A DNA stretch of 64,000 nt from CAWGJF01 sp963822905 (GTDB taxonomy: Bacteria > Bacteroidota > Ignavibacteria > Ignavibacteriales > Ignavibacteriaceae): NCBI GenBank assembly GCA_963822905.1, contig CAWGJF010000001.1, positions 1,736,001-1,800,000 of the forward strand. The letters are read 5' to 3'. Under the pieces are notes generated by a model. That model ran no database searches and was not told the origin of the DNA. It saw only the letters and a program-made list of their open reading frames with translations. Position numbers and translations under genes: made by a program. Shown piece by piece: positions 1 through 8,337 of this stretch; position 1 is the first letter of the stretch; every line of letters begins with the position of its first letter.

Positions 1-191
1 AGCAAAGCTGTATTTTCATCATCAGGATGTGCCGCTATGTATAAAACACTTCCTACAACATTCAGTTTTTGCAGGGCAAGTTTAATCTGTGACGAATTCA
101 TTATTTGAGAAGGCTGGGAATGAAGTGTTGAGATTGAAAATAGTATTAATAAAAAGATTTGCGTAACCGGTAAAATATATTTTTGTTTCAT
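1..191 (-). CDS. PIG-L family deacetylase, N-terminal fragment (runs off window)
   Basis: The reverse strand from an ATG at 189-191 reads an open 63-codon N-terminus up to the window edge. It begins with a signal peptide (MKQKY, then a hydrophobic stretch ending in LHSQ) and reaches GSVLYIAAHPDDENTAL. The AHPDDE motif is the zinc-binding hallmark of the PIG-L/LmbE family, which removes N-acetyl groups from GlcNAc-containing substrates. The export signal suggests a periplasmic or surface enzyme; secreted Bacteroidota members are often large proteins, but the rest is outside the window. The substrate cannot be inferred. Confidence 0.8.
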   Translation of the reverse strand, partial: MKQKYILPVTQIFLLILFSISTLHSQPSQIMNSSQIKLALQKLNVVGSVLYIAAHPDDENTAL

Positions 192-409
192 AAGCCCGAC
201 GTTATATTAAAATGATTGGAATAAAAGTTAATGATTTTCACTTTATCCTGAAAACCAATTTCATCTTACTTTTTTATCTTTTTATCACCAAACCGATTTG
301 GATGAAATGAAAATAATAGGGATGAACTGTTATATATGAATATAATTACAAATCTTTAATATTCTATAAATCCCAATGATTAAGCAATAAATTCGTTTTA
401 TATATTTCT

Positions 410-417
410 TATATTTG
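410..417 (+). promoter_or_regulatory. Bacteroidota-type -7 box upstream of kdsA
   Basis: TATATTTG matches the TAnnTTTG -7 consensus of Bacteroidota primary sigma factor promoters and lies 25 bases before the kdsA ATG. I see no convincing TTG -33 element at the usual spacing, so this is tentative. The remainder of 192-442 is AT-rich and holds no gene I can support. Confidence 0.4.
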
Positions 418-442
418 TACCAAATTATTCAGGCAGAATTTA

Positions 443-1264
443 ATGATTCAATTAAATGATATAAAAATTGGTGGTGGAAATAAATTCGTTCTTATTGCCG
501 GACCTTGTGTTGTTGAAAGCAGGGAAATAACATTTCAGACAGCAGAAGAAATAAAAAGAATTGCAACGAAGCTGAACATTCCATTTATTTTCAAGTCCAG
601 TTATAAAAAAGCAAACCGGACAAGTGTAAATTCTTTCACTGGCCTTGGTGATTCTGAAGCATTAAATATTTTAAGTGATGTTAAAGAAAAAATTAAAGTT
701 CCGCTTTTAACCGATGTTCATTCAAAAGAAGAAATTAAAAATGTTGCTGAAGTAGCAGATATTCTTCAGATACCTGCATTTCTTTCCAGGCAAACTGAAA
801 TGCTGGTTGCTGCAGGTGAAAGCGGAAAGGTAGTGAATATAAAAAAGGGACAGTTCCTTGCTCCCGATGAAATGGAGCATGCAATAAAGAAAGTGGAATC
901 AACCGGGAATAAAAATATATTATTGACTGAAAGAGGAAGTTCGTTTGGTTACCATAATCTTGTTGTTGATATGCGTTCGCTGGTTATAATGAAAAGCTTT
1001 GGTTACCCTGTTTTGATGGATGCGACACATTCTGTTCAGCTACCCGGGAAAGATACAATGAGTGGTGGACAGCCAATGTTCATAAAACCACTTGCACGTG
1101 CAGCTACAGCTATCGGTATTGATGCGTTATTTCTTGAAGTTCATCCAGATCCTTCAAAAGCACTGAGCGATGCTGCAAGTCAGCTTCCTTTGAGCGAACT
1201 GGAAAGTTTGCTAATTGAAATAAAAATGATTGATGATTTAATAAAAAGTTTTAATAAAGTTTGA
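443..1264 (+). CDS. kdsA: 3-deoxy-D-manno-octulosonate 8-phosphate synthase (KdsA)
   Basis: A cytoplasmic TIM-barrel aldolase that condenses phosphoenolpyruvate with arabinose 5-phosphate to Kdo-8-phosphate, the first committed step of Kdo synthesis for LPS. The 273-aa length is normal. Visible signatures are AGPCVVES (19-26), KSSYKKANRTS near residue 51, DATHSVQ and the C-terminal FLEVHPDPSKALSDAASQ. The Cys in AGPC replaces the Asn of the E. coli enzyme, which by family knowledge marks the metal-dependent class. It heads a tightly packed cluster; its TGA overlaps the next ATG by one base. Two genes downstream lies the isomerase that makes its arabinose 5-phosphate substrate. Confidence 0.96.
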   Translation: MIQLNDIKIGGGNKFVLIAGPCVVESREITFQTAEEIKRIATKLNIPFIFKSSYKKANRTSVNSFTGLGDSEALNILSDVKEKIKVPLLTDVHSKEEIKNVAEVADILQIPAFLSRQTEMLVAAGESGKVVNIKKGQFLAPDEMEHAIKKVESTGNKNILLTERGSSFGYHNLVVDMRSLVIMKSFGYPVLMDATHSVQLPGKDTMSGGQPMFIKPLARAATAIGIDALFLEVHPDPSKALSDAASQLPLSELESLLIEIKMIDDLIKSFNKV

Positions 1265-1956
1265 TGGTGGATTTTCCCAGGGAGATATATAATTCCGAAA
1301 AAGAAATATTATTTTCGGTATTACCCGAATCTAAGAGCGGGTATAAAAAATACCGGCAGCGGATATCTGGAATGAAAGTAATAGGGCAGGGAAGATTCGG
1401 TGGAGGTAATTTTATTTTAGGATTTGAAGGTGACGAGGTTGAACTCGATATTCCATCAGCATCAGTATTTTCATCCGGCATTGTCAGGTACAATGAAGTT
1501 AAATTTGATGTTACAATTCACGAAGATGAAGAAAATCAAATTGAGTATGATATTTCTCCTTTTGGAAAATTAAAACCAGAAGAAAATATTAAAATTGATT
1601 CTGTAGCAAGTCTTTCTTCCTGGAATAAAGGTGAAAAATCTCCTTATACAAATTCAGCGGTTAAAGAATATGTTGTCCTTAATAATAAATTCATTCTTGT
1701 AATTGATCAATCAGCAAAAAAAATATGGATGAATGATATGGAAACCGGAGTAAATCATATCATACCATTGACTAACTATTACAACGAGCTAATGAGATAT
1801 AAAAATATTCGTGAACATGATATAGCATTAAAACCGGGAAGGTTTTTTGATGACCTGGATAAATACTCTGAACAAGATATTCTTTCTGCTTTTTTGAAAT
1901 ATGATAAATATATGAATAGGTTCAATCTTCAGCAGAAGATATTTTCGAAAAATTGA
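1264..1956 (+). CDS. Unrecognised 230-aa protein between kdsA and kdsD
   Basis: I do not recognise this protein. The ATG overlaps the kdsA stop by one base (TGATG), arguing for translational coupling; a TTG one codon upstream is less likely to be the start. There is no signal peptide or membrane segment. The N-terminal half is rich in beta-type and glycine residues (QGRFGGGNFILGFEGDEVELD), while the C-terminus is charged and probably helical. In gamma-proteobacteria the Kdo-8-P phosphatase kdsC sits beside kdsD, but this protein has no DxDG HAD motif and is not a KdsC. Its position suggests a role linked to Kdo/LPS synthesis, which is inference. Confidence 0.75.
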   Translation: MVDFPREIYNSEKEILFSVLPESKSGYKKYRQRISGMKVIGQGRFGGGNFILGFEGDEVELDIPSASVFSSGIVRYNEVKFDVTIHEDEENQIEYDISPFGKLKPEENIKIDSVASLSSWNKGEKSPYTNSAVKEYVVLNNKFILVIDQSAKKIWMNDMETGVNHIIPLTNYYNELMRYKNIREHDIALKPGRFFDDLDKYSEQDILSAFLKYDKYMNRFNLQQKIFSKN

Positions 1957-1989
1957 TCTTATAAAAGAAAAAAATTTTAAGAGGCTAAA

Positions 1990-2967
1990 TTGAATTCTAA
2001 AGAAATTATTCAAATAGGTAAGCAGGTAATAGAAATAGAAGCAAAGACTATTGCAAACCTTGTTAGCAGTATAAATGAACAATTTGTAGAAGCAATTGAA
2101 GTTATTTTTAATTCAACGGGAAGAGTGGTACTGACCGGGATGGGAAAGTCAGGCTTAATTGCTAGGAAGATTGTTGCAACATTGAACTCCACAGGAACCG
2201 CTGCGATCTATATGCACCCGACAGATGCACTGCATGGTGATCTTGGAATGGTTCGCAAAGAAGATGTTGTAATAATTATATCTAAAAGCGGATATACTGA
2301 AGAGCTTCACAAGCTTTTACCAATGTTTAAAAGACTTGGTGTTAAAATCATTGCAATGAGTGGAAACTCTAACTCAACTTTAGCAAGAGAGGCTGACATA
2401 GTCTTAAATATTTATGTTGAGGAAGAAGCATGTCCGCACGATCTTGCGCCAACATCTTCAACGACTGCTGCACTCGTAATGGGAGACGCACTTTCTGTTG
2501 CGCTGCTTGAAAAGCGAGGTTTTACTGCTGAAGATTTTGCACATCTTCATCCGGGAGGAAGTCTTGGCAAACGTTTGTCTCTCCGGATTGAAGAAGTAAT
2601 GATTAAAGGAGATGGAATCCCGCTTGTCGGAATAGATGCACCGATAAAAGAAGTCATTCTTGAAATGACAACAAAGAGATTGGGATCAACCGGAATTGTT
2701 GATAAGGATGGAGTATTGTATGGTATATTTACTGATGGTGATTTAAGAAGGTTGCTTGAGAAAACAATGGATATTAAAGACTTGAAATCAAAAGACATCG
2801 CAACAAGAAACCCCAAAGTAATTAAGAAAGATTATCTTGCCTCATTCGCTCTTCAGAATATGGAGAACTATAAAATTACATCCCTGATTGTTGTCGATAG
2901 GGAAAACAAACCAATTGGGATTCTTCATTTACACGATCTCGTTAATCTTGGTTTGCAGAGAAGGTGA
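1990..2967 (+). CDS. kdsD: Arabinose-5-phosphate isomerase (KdsD/KpsF/GutQ family)
   Basis: Converts ribulose 5-phosphate to arabinose 5-phosphate, the substrate of KdsA. An N-terminal SIS domain (about 30-190) shows GMGKSG, HPTDALHGDLGM and SKSGYTEEL, followed by HPGGSLGKRL and two CBS domains (about 205-325; YGIFTDGDLRR and PIGILHLHDLV). The length of 325 aa is standard. The start is a TTG preceded by a GAGG-like site. Its stop overlaps the lptC ATG by one base, so LPS precursor synthesis and LPS export genes are translated together. Confidence 0.95.
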   Translation: MNSKEIIQIGKQVIEIEAKTIANLVSSINEQFVEAIEVIFNSTGRVVLTGMGKSGLIARKIVATLNSTGTAAIYMHPTDALHGDLGMVRKEDVVIIISKSGYTEELHKLLPMFKRLGVKIIAMSGNSNSTLAREADIVLNIYVEEEACPHDLAPTSSTTAALVMGDALSVALLEKRGFTAEDFAHLHPGGSLGKRLSLRIEEVMIKGDGIPLVGIDAPIKEVILEMTTKRLGSTGIVDKDGVLYGIFTDGDLRRLLEKTMDIKDLKSKDIATRNPKVIKKDYLASFALQNMENYKITSLIVVDRENKPIGILHLHDLVNLGLQRR

Positions 2968-3503
2968 TGAAATATTTACTGCTTCTCTTACCATTAATTA
3001 TAATTGCCTGCACAAAAGAGAATGTGAAACCTCAGATAGTTTCTTCCTTCGAAGGCAAAGAACTTCCATCGCAGGAAAGCTGGAACTCCACAATCTTTTT
3101 TACGGACTCAGGAAAAACAAAAGCAATACTCACCACCGGCCACTTAAGAGTTTATGAAAAATCCAATGAAACTCTCTTTGATGATGGATTGAAAGTAGAT
3201 TTTTATAATGACCAGGAACAAAAGACTTCAACATTAACTTCTAAAAAAGGCAGAGTTGATGACAAAACAAACAACCTGTATGCACAGGATAGTGTGGTAG
3301 CGGTAAATGACAGCGGTGTCGTTGTTCGAACTGATGAAATGGTATGGCGGGATAAAGATAAGAAGATTACTTCTGATAAATTTGTAACAATCACTTCACC
3401 AAAAGAACAAATTGAAGGATATGGTTTTGAATCCGACCAGCATCTTCTGAATTATGTTATTTACAATATAACTTATGTCACCAGCCGGGATTCACTCAGA
3501 TGA
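2967..3503 (+). CDS. lptC: LptC-like LPS export lipoprotein
   Basis: A 178-aa protein starting MKYLLLLLPLIIIACTKE; Cys15 in the IIAC lipobox predicts a lipoprotein, as is common for Bacteroidota LptC, whereas the E. coli protein is a bitopic membrane protein. The rest is predicted beta-rich (TLTSKKGRVDDKTNNLYAQD, then TDEMVWRDKDKKITSDK), the pattern of the LptC/OstA fold that passes LPS from the inner-membrane transporter into the periplasmic bridge. A GTG one codon upstream is in frame, but the ATG overlapping the kdsD stop is preferred. Position between kdsD and an OstA-like gene plus lptB supports the call. Confidence 0.85.
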   Translation: MKYLLLLLPLIIIACTKENVKPQIVSSFEGKELPSQESWNSTIFFTDSGKTKAILTTGHLRVYEKSNETLFDDGLKVDFYNDQEQKTSTLTSKKGRVDDKTNNLYAQDSVVAVNDSGVVVRTDEMVWRDKDKKITSDKFVTITSPKEQIEGYGFESDQHLLNYVIYNITYVTSRDSLR

Positions 3504-4882
3504 TTAAATTTATTTCTCTTTTCATACTCTTAATAGCAGGATTAGGTTTAGCTCAGCAAACTTCGGAAAGAATAACAGTAGTTGGGGACAGCTTAGTTGG
3601 CAAGGTTATAAATGGTGAATCCATACGTGAAGTGAATGGTAATGTAATTTTAAAACAGGGAAATGTAACGGTTACATGTAATAAAACAATTCAAAACATC
3701 TCCAGAAATGAAGCGGAATTAATCGGTGATGTTGTTGTTGTTCAGGATAGCCTGACGCTCAAAACAAAAAGCGGTTTTTATTTTGGCAATTCAAAAAAAA
3801 CCAGGAGCACAACCGGGTTGTTTCTTGATGATGGAAAGGTAACTTTAATAGCAGACAGCGGAGAATATTATTTTGATGAGAACAAAGCGATATTTGAAAC
3901 AAATGTTAAGCTGGTGGATTCATTGACAACGATGACATCAGATAAACTTATTTATTATCGTAAAGAAGACAGAGCTTTTGCTACGGGGAATGTTAAAGTA
4001 ACCGATGAAAGCAGCATAATTTTTTCCGATACGCTTGATCATAACAGAAAAACGGGTTACAGCATTGCTGATGGAAATGTTAGAATAATAAATCCCGAAA
4101 ATCATACAACAGTATTCAGCGGTCACCTGGAAAATGATATACAAAAGAAATATTCTTTCATTTCTGAAAATCCTGTGCTACTCCAGGTTGATACAACATT
4201 TAATGTAGAAAATGACAGCAGCATAGTTGATCGAATTGACACTTTAATTATTGATGCAAAGATAATGGAAGCTTATCGTGATTCAACAAAATTATTTAAG
4301 GCAATTGATTCAGTAAAAATTCTGAGAGCAGAATTTTCTTCCGTTAATGATATCACACTTTTATTTCGTGAATCCGACATGATTGTTACTTTTAAATTGA
4401 AGGAGGATTCTTCTGCGCAGCCTGTCTTGTGGTATGATAAATCTCAACTAACCGGGGATTCTGTAACAATCTTTCTCATTGATAATAAAATCCACAAGCT
4501 TGATGTTGATGGAAATTCATTTATGCTTTCACAAAATGAAAATAATCTTGACAGGTTTGATCAGACTTCTTGCGATAGTATTAAAATGTATTTTGAAGGA
4601 AATAATATTAATCGCTCTGAATTTTTCGGAAATGTTTATTCTTTTTATTTTATGTTTGATGATGAAAAGCCAAATGGTTTAACAAAATCAACGTCAAATT
4701 CTGCAACGATATTTTTTAAGAACAATGCAGTTGATGAAGTTAGGTTATATGGTTCACCTAATAGTGAGTACTATCCTGAAGTAAAGGTGAAAGGATTAGA
4801 AAAAACATTTACGTTGCCAAGGTTTGTATTTCATAAAAACAGACCATTGAAAAGCGAACTATTAAAAAATATAAGTGAATAA
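3500..4882 (+). CDS. OstA-like periplasmic LPS transport protein (LptA/LptD N-domain type)
   Basis: A 460-aa exported protein with an N-terminal signal peptide ending near GLAQQ. It contains repeated OstA-type beta segments (REVNGNVILKQGNVTVTCNK, then ELIGDVVVVQDSLTLKTKSG and DNKIHKLDVDGNSF), typical of the LptA-fold jellyroll that shields lipid A across the periplasm. It is much longer than E. coli LptA (about 185 aa) and lacks the long beta-barrel of LptD, matching the extended OstA-like proteins of the Bacteroidota/Chlorobi group. The ATG overlaps the lptC stop (ATGA) and lptB follows two bases after its stop, so it belongs to the Lpt operon. Confidence 0.85.
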   Translation: MIKFISLFILLIAGLGLAQQTSERITVVGDSLVGKVINGESIREVNGNVILKQGNVTVTCNKTIQNISRNEAELIGDVVVVQDSLTLKTKSGFYFGNSKKTRSTTGLFLDDGKVTLIADSGEYYFDENKAIFETNVKLVDSLTTMTSDKLIYYRKEDRAFATGNVKVTDESSIIFSDTLDHNRKTGYSIADGNVRIINPENHTTVFSGHLENDIQKKYSFISENPVLLQVDTTFNVENDSSIVDRIDTLIIDAKIMEAYRDSTKLFKAIDSVKILRAEFSSVNDITLLFRESDMIVTFKLKEDSSAQPVLWYDKSQLTGDSVTIFLIDNKIHKLDVDGNSFMLSQNENNLDRFDQTSCDSIKMYFEGNNINRSEFFGNVYSFYFMFDDEKPNGLTKSTSNSATIFFKNNAVDEVRLYGSPNSEYYPEVKVKGLEKTFTLPRFVFHKNRPLKSELLKNISE

Positions 4883-4884
4883 AT

Positions 4885-5622
4885 ATGGCATCGACATTAC
4901 GAAGTGAAAATCTTGTTAAAATTTATAAGAAACGAAAAGTTGTAAATAAAGCTTCCGTCCAGGTTTCAAAGGGTGAAATCGTTGGCTTACTTGGTCCGAA
5001 TGGCGCAGGCAAAACTACAACTTTTTATATGATTACTGGAATGATCCGTCCTGAATCTGGGAAAGTTTTTTTAGATGAAAATGAAATCACGGATGTTCCG
5101 ATGTACAAACGTGCTAAGATGGGTATTGGTTATTTACCACAGGAAGCTTCAGTTTTTCGAAGACTAACAGTTGAAGAAAATATTATGGCAGTACTCGAAA
5201 TGACTAAATTAGGTTTAACCGAACGTAAGAAAAAAGTTGAATCATTGCTGGATGAACTTACTATCGGTCCTATCAGAAAAAGTAAAGGATTCCAGTTAAG
5301 TGGTGGCGAAAGAAGAAGAACAGAAATTGCTCGTGCTCTTGCAACAGATCCGAGTTTTATTCTGCTTGATGAACCGTTTGCCGGTGTCGATCCCATTGCT
5401 GTTGAAGATATTATGAACATTGTTGCAAACTTAAAAAATCGTGGGATCGGAGTGTTGATTACAGATCACAATGTTCATGAAACTTTAAGCATTGTTGATC
5501 AGGCTTACATCATGATTAATGGTGTAATTTTCAAACAAGGAAGTGCTGAAGAACTTGCAAATGATGAAGAAGTGAAGAAGATGTATCTTGGAGAAAAATT
5601 CAGACTGGACAGGTACAGTTAA
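4885..5622 (+). CDS. lptB: LPS export ABC transporter ATPase LptB
   Basis: The cytoplasmic ATPase that powers LPS extraction by LptFG. The Walker A GPNGAGKTT lies at 37-45, the signature LSGGERRR follows, the Walker B region is FILLDEPFAGVDP and the switch histidine is in LITDHNVHE. The length of 245 aa fits LptB. GPNGAGKTTTFYMITG and GYLPQEASVFRRLTVEEN are LptB-specific stretches. It is the last gene of the kdsA-lptB cluster and converges on the murU-like gene with one base between stops. lptF and lptG are not in this window. Confidence 0.96.
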   Translation: MASTLRSENLVKIYKKRKVVNKASVQVSKGEIVGLLGPNGAGKTTTFYMITGMIRPESGKVFLDENEITDVPMYKRAKMGIGYLPQEASVFRRLTVEENIMAVLEMTKLGLTERKKKVESLLDELTIGPIRKSKGFQLSGGERRRTEIARALATDPSFILLDEPFAGVDPIAVEDIMNIVANLKNRGIGVLITDHNVHETLSIVDQAYIMINGVIFKQGSAEELANDEEVKKMYLGEKFRLDRYS

Positions 5623-5623
5623 T

Positions 5624-6349
5624 TTATTTTTTATCTAAAAGTAATTCAGCAAACTTGATATTTTCAGTTTTACCCAAATCAACAAAATAATCCTCGTTGT
5701 GAATAAACCCTGAAATCTTTTCATTCTTAGCTGCAGCCAAATAAAAATCAATTAAGGAAAAAACTTTTTCTTCCGGCATTAAGCTGAAACATTTGCTGCT
5801 AATTATTTGCACACCACTAAACGCAAACTCGTTTAACTCAGTTTGATTTTTGCGGGCAATTTTTTCTTCGCCTGTTTTAATATTTTTCCAGCCGCAAAGT
5901 TCGATATTAGTATTGAATAATAATTTTCTCGAGCTTTCTCTTCCTTTGACAGCTAAAGTTGCAAATGCGTTTGAATCATTATGCTGTTTAATTATTTTAT
6001 TTAAATCAATATTTGTAAATGCATCAACGTTGTGAACAAGAAATGATTCTTCATTTTTAAAAAACCAGCTTGCTTTTTTTACGCCACCACCCGTGTCAAG
6101 GAGTAGGTCTCTTTCATCCGAAATTGCGATATTTATTCCAAAATTATCTTGTGCTTTTATGAAGTGAATTATTTGATCTGCAAAATGGTGAACGTTTATA
6201 ATTATATCTTTTAAACCGGATGAGATTAATCGTTCAATCAACATTTGCAACATTGGTTTTTGATTAACCTCAACAAGAGCTTTGGGAATTTTATCTGTGA
6301 ATGGTTTTAGTCTTGTACCGAGTCCGGCAGCGAGAATCATCGCTTTCAT
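5624..6349 (-). CDS. Sugar-1-phosphate nucleotidyltransferase, MurU-like
   Basis: A 241-aa GT-A nucleotidyltransferase with the N-terminal LAAGLGTRLKP motif (6-16), KAL at 23-25 and the catalytic VHNVDAF metal-binding stretch. Size and motifs match N-acetylmuramate-1-phosphate uridylyltransferase MurU, which makes UDP-MurNAc in the AmgK/MurU peptidoglycan recycling route. The gene immediately upstream, overlapping by four bases, encodes an AmgK-like kinase, which is the strongest support. It could also be another short NDP-sugar pyrophosphorylase; the MurU assignment is inference from size and context. Confidence 0.8.
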   Translation of the reverse strand: MKAMILAAGLGTRLKPFTDKIPKALVEVNQKPMLQMLIERLISSGLKDIIINVHHFADQIIHFIKAQDNFGINIAISDERDLLLDTGGGVKKASWFFKNEESFLVHNVDAFTNIDLNKIIKQHNDSNAFATLAVKGRESSRKLLFNTNIELCGWKNIKTGEEKIARKNQTELNEFAFSGVQIISSKCFSLMPEEKVFSLIDFYLAAAKNEKISGFIHNEDYFVDLGKTENIKFAELLLDKK

Positions 6350-7770
6350 TTGTTATTCTCTTTGTCTTCTAAAGCAAGATGATGAAGATCGATCACAATA
6401 TCATTATTTGTTGAAAGATGTTCTGCAGTTTTTTTTGCACAGAATACAGATCTGTGTTGTCCACCGGTGCAGCCGAAATTTATTTGCAGGTTAGTAAAAT
6501 TTCTCTCCAAATATTTTTTTAGTGTTCTGTCGATTATTTCAAAAATGTTATTCAAAAAATCATTTGCAGTAGTTTCTTTTTCCAAAAATTCCTGAACAGG
6601 TTGATCAAGTCCCGTTAAATCTTTAAAATTATCCTGTCTTCCGGGATTTTCAATTCCACGGCAGTCAAAAACAAATCCACCACCATTTCCGGAATAATCA
6701 TTTGGAATTTTATTCCTGTATGAAAAACTGTTTATTGTTACTTTTAGTTTTTCCGTTGATGTAGACCCCTGAATTTTTTGCAGCTCCTTATTGTTAAATA
6801 TCCGGTTAAAAGAAAATTCTAATTCCGGAAGTTTTATACCAATTTTGGAATCAGTAAGAAGCCATTCAATATTTTTTAAAGCATAAGGAATGCTTTCCAG
6901 GAAATGAGACTTGCCTTCGAAAATTCCGCGGAAACCATAAGCACCCATTGCCTGTAGAATTCTGATCAACACAAATCCGTAAAAATATTTTCTAAATTCA
7001 TTTTCACTTAGGTTAATTTTGGCTGATATGGAATCAATGTAGAGGTTTAATAATTCATTTTTAAATTCATTTGATAAATCTGCTTTTGCATCAAATAAAA
7101 GTGATGCAAGATCGTATTGCAAAGCTCCTTTTCTCCCACCCTGGTAATCAACATAAAAGAGTTGATTATTATTTATCAAAATATTTCTTGACTGAAAATC
7201 TCTGTATAGAAAATATGAATCATCCACTTCACAAAGAAAACGGCTTAACGAAATAAAATCATCTTCAATTTTCTGTTCATCGAATAAAATATTTAACGGT
7301 TTCAGGAAGTAATATTTAAAATAGTTTAAATCCCATCGCATTGACTGTTCATCAAATTTATTCCTTGGATAACACACAGTATAATCCAGTTTCCTTCTCC
7401 CCTCAACCTGGAAAGAAATTAAGTCTTGAATGGCTTTCTTATAAAATTCTTTTGCTGCACTAAAGTTGGATTGAACTATATTAAAAAGAGTTTGATCACC
7501 TAAATCTTCTTCGAGATAAATGTTTGATGATAAATCTTCAACAAAAATTTCGGGAACATTTAATCCTATTGATTTAAAATGTTTTGAGAATGAAATAAAG
7601 GCTTTATTTTCTTTTTGCTCGGGACCAAAAACTCCGACAGCGGAAATATTTTTATTTTTCAGCCGGAAATATTTTCTTGCGGATCCTGAAACGGGAAGGG
7701 GTATGATAGAATCCGGCTCAGAACCATTCCACGATTTGAATAAGTTGGATAGTTTATATTCAGTTCTCAT
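6346..7770 (-). CDS. AmgK-like sugar kinase fused to a RapZ C-terminal domain
   Basis: A 474-aa two-domain protein. Residues 1 to about 330 resemble aminoglycoside-phosphotransferase-fold kinases of the AmgK type (anomeric MurNAc/GlcNAc kinase): LYRDFQSRNILI is the catalytic loop and FYVDYQGGRKGALQYDLASLL the metal-binding loop. Residues about 335-470 align with the C-terminal domain of RapZ: SFSYRNKIPND, FVFDCRGIENPGR, LTGLDQPVQEFL and the hallmark GCTGGQHRS at 433-441. In E. coli the RapZ C-domain binds glucosamine-6-phosphate and regulates GlmS expression; here the P-loop N-domain of RapZ is replaced by a kinase. It is coupled to the MurU-like gene by a four-base overlap. Confidence 0.88.
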   Translation of the reverse strand: MRTEYKLSNLFKSWNGSEPDSIIPLPVSGSARKYFRLKNKNISAVGVFGPEQKENKAFISFSKHFKSIGLNVPEIFVEDLSSNIYLEEDLGDQTLFNIVQSNFSAAKEFYKKAIQDLISFQVEGRRKLDYTVCYPRNKFDEQSMRWDLNYFKYYFLKPLNILFDEQKIEDDFISLSRFLCEVDDSYFLYRDFQSRNILINNNQLFYVDYQGGRKGALQYDLASLLFDAKADLSNEFKNELLNLYIDSISAKINLSENEFRKYFYGFVLIRILQAMGAYGFRGIFEGKSHFLESIPYALKNIEWLLTDSKIGIKLPELEFSFNRIFNNKELQKIQGSTSTEKLKVTINSFSYRNKIPNDYSGNGGGFVFDCRGIENPGRQDNFKDLTGLDQPVQEFLEKETTANDFLNNIFEIIDRTLKKYLERNFTNLQINFGCTGGQHRSVFCAKKTAEHLSTNNDIVIDLHHLALEDKENNK

Positions 7771-8302
7771 TATTATGATCAGTGAGTTCTTCTTTTAAAA
7801 TAGAATAAACAAAATAGTCTAAATACTTTCCTTCTTTAAAAACTGCTTTTCGATGTCTTGCCTCAAATTTGTATCCTGCTTTTTCAAGCACCCGCATTGA
7901 AGAAGTGTTTCCTTCAAACACTCCGGCAAAAATACGATTTAGATCAAACTTATTGAAAGTGTAATATGTTAATAAAGAAAGAGCTTCTGCAGTAATTCCT
8001 TTTCCCCAGAATGGTTCAGCAAGCCAATAACCGATTTCTGCTGAATACCGGTTTACATCTTTCTGAATTGTAAATCCTATTGAACCAATTAATTCTTCTT
8101 TCGTAGCAATTGCAAAATTTGTTTCAGGAACCTGGCTGAGAATATAATTCAGCCATTCCTTTGCTTCTTTTTCAGTATAAGGATTTGGAAAATAATCCCG
8201 CAGTCTTTTATAGATGTTATAATTGTTTGCATACTTTGCCATTGATTTGACATCTGATAATCTAAAGCTCCGGATAAAATATTCGCCGAATTGAATTTTC
8301 AT
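7760..8302 (-). CDS. GNAT family N-acetyltransferase (RimJ/RimL type)
   Basis: A 180-aa GNAT protein: IRSFRLSDVKSMAKYANN at the N-terminus, then GYWLAEPFWGKGITAEALSLL containing the Q/RxxGxG/A-like acetyl-CoA loop, and NTSSMRVLEKAGYKFEARHR, the typical RimJ/RimL C-terminal signature. It would transfer acetyl from acetyl-CoA to an amine, either a protein N-terminus or a small molecule. It overlaps the start of the kinase-RapZ gene by 11 bases and so heads that operon; a link to amino-sugar metabolism is possible but unproven. Confidence 0.88.
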   Translation of the reverse strand: MKIQFGEYFIRSFRLSDVKSMAKYANNYNIYKRLRDYFPNPYTEKEAKEWLNYILSQVPETNFAIATKEELIGSIGFTIQKDVNRYSAEIGYWLAEPFWGKGITAEALSLLTYYTFNKFDLNRIFAGVFEGNTSSMRVLEKAGYKFEARHRKAVFKEGKYLDYFVYSILKEELTDHNNEN

Positions 8303-8337
8303 AAAACAAATTTATATAAAAGGAGTTGGAGATGAAA

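Noticed and set aside
192..442. CCAAA-CCGA-TTTGG dyad at about 293-306 as an operator
   Set aside because: The arms are only five bases in AT-rich sequence far from the start of either gene; not distinguishable from chance.
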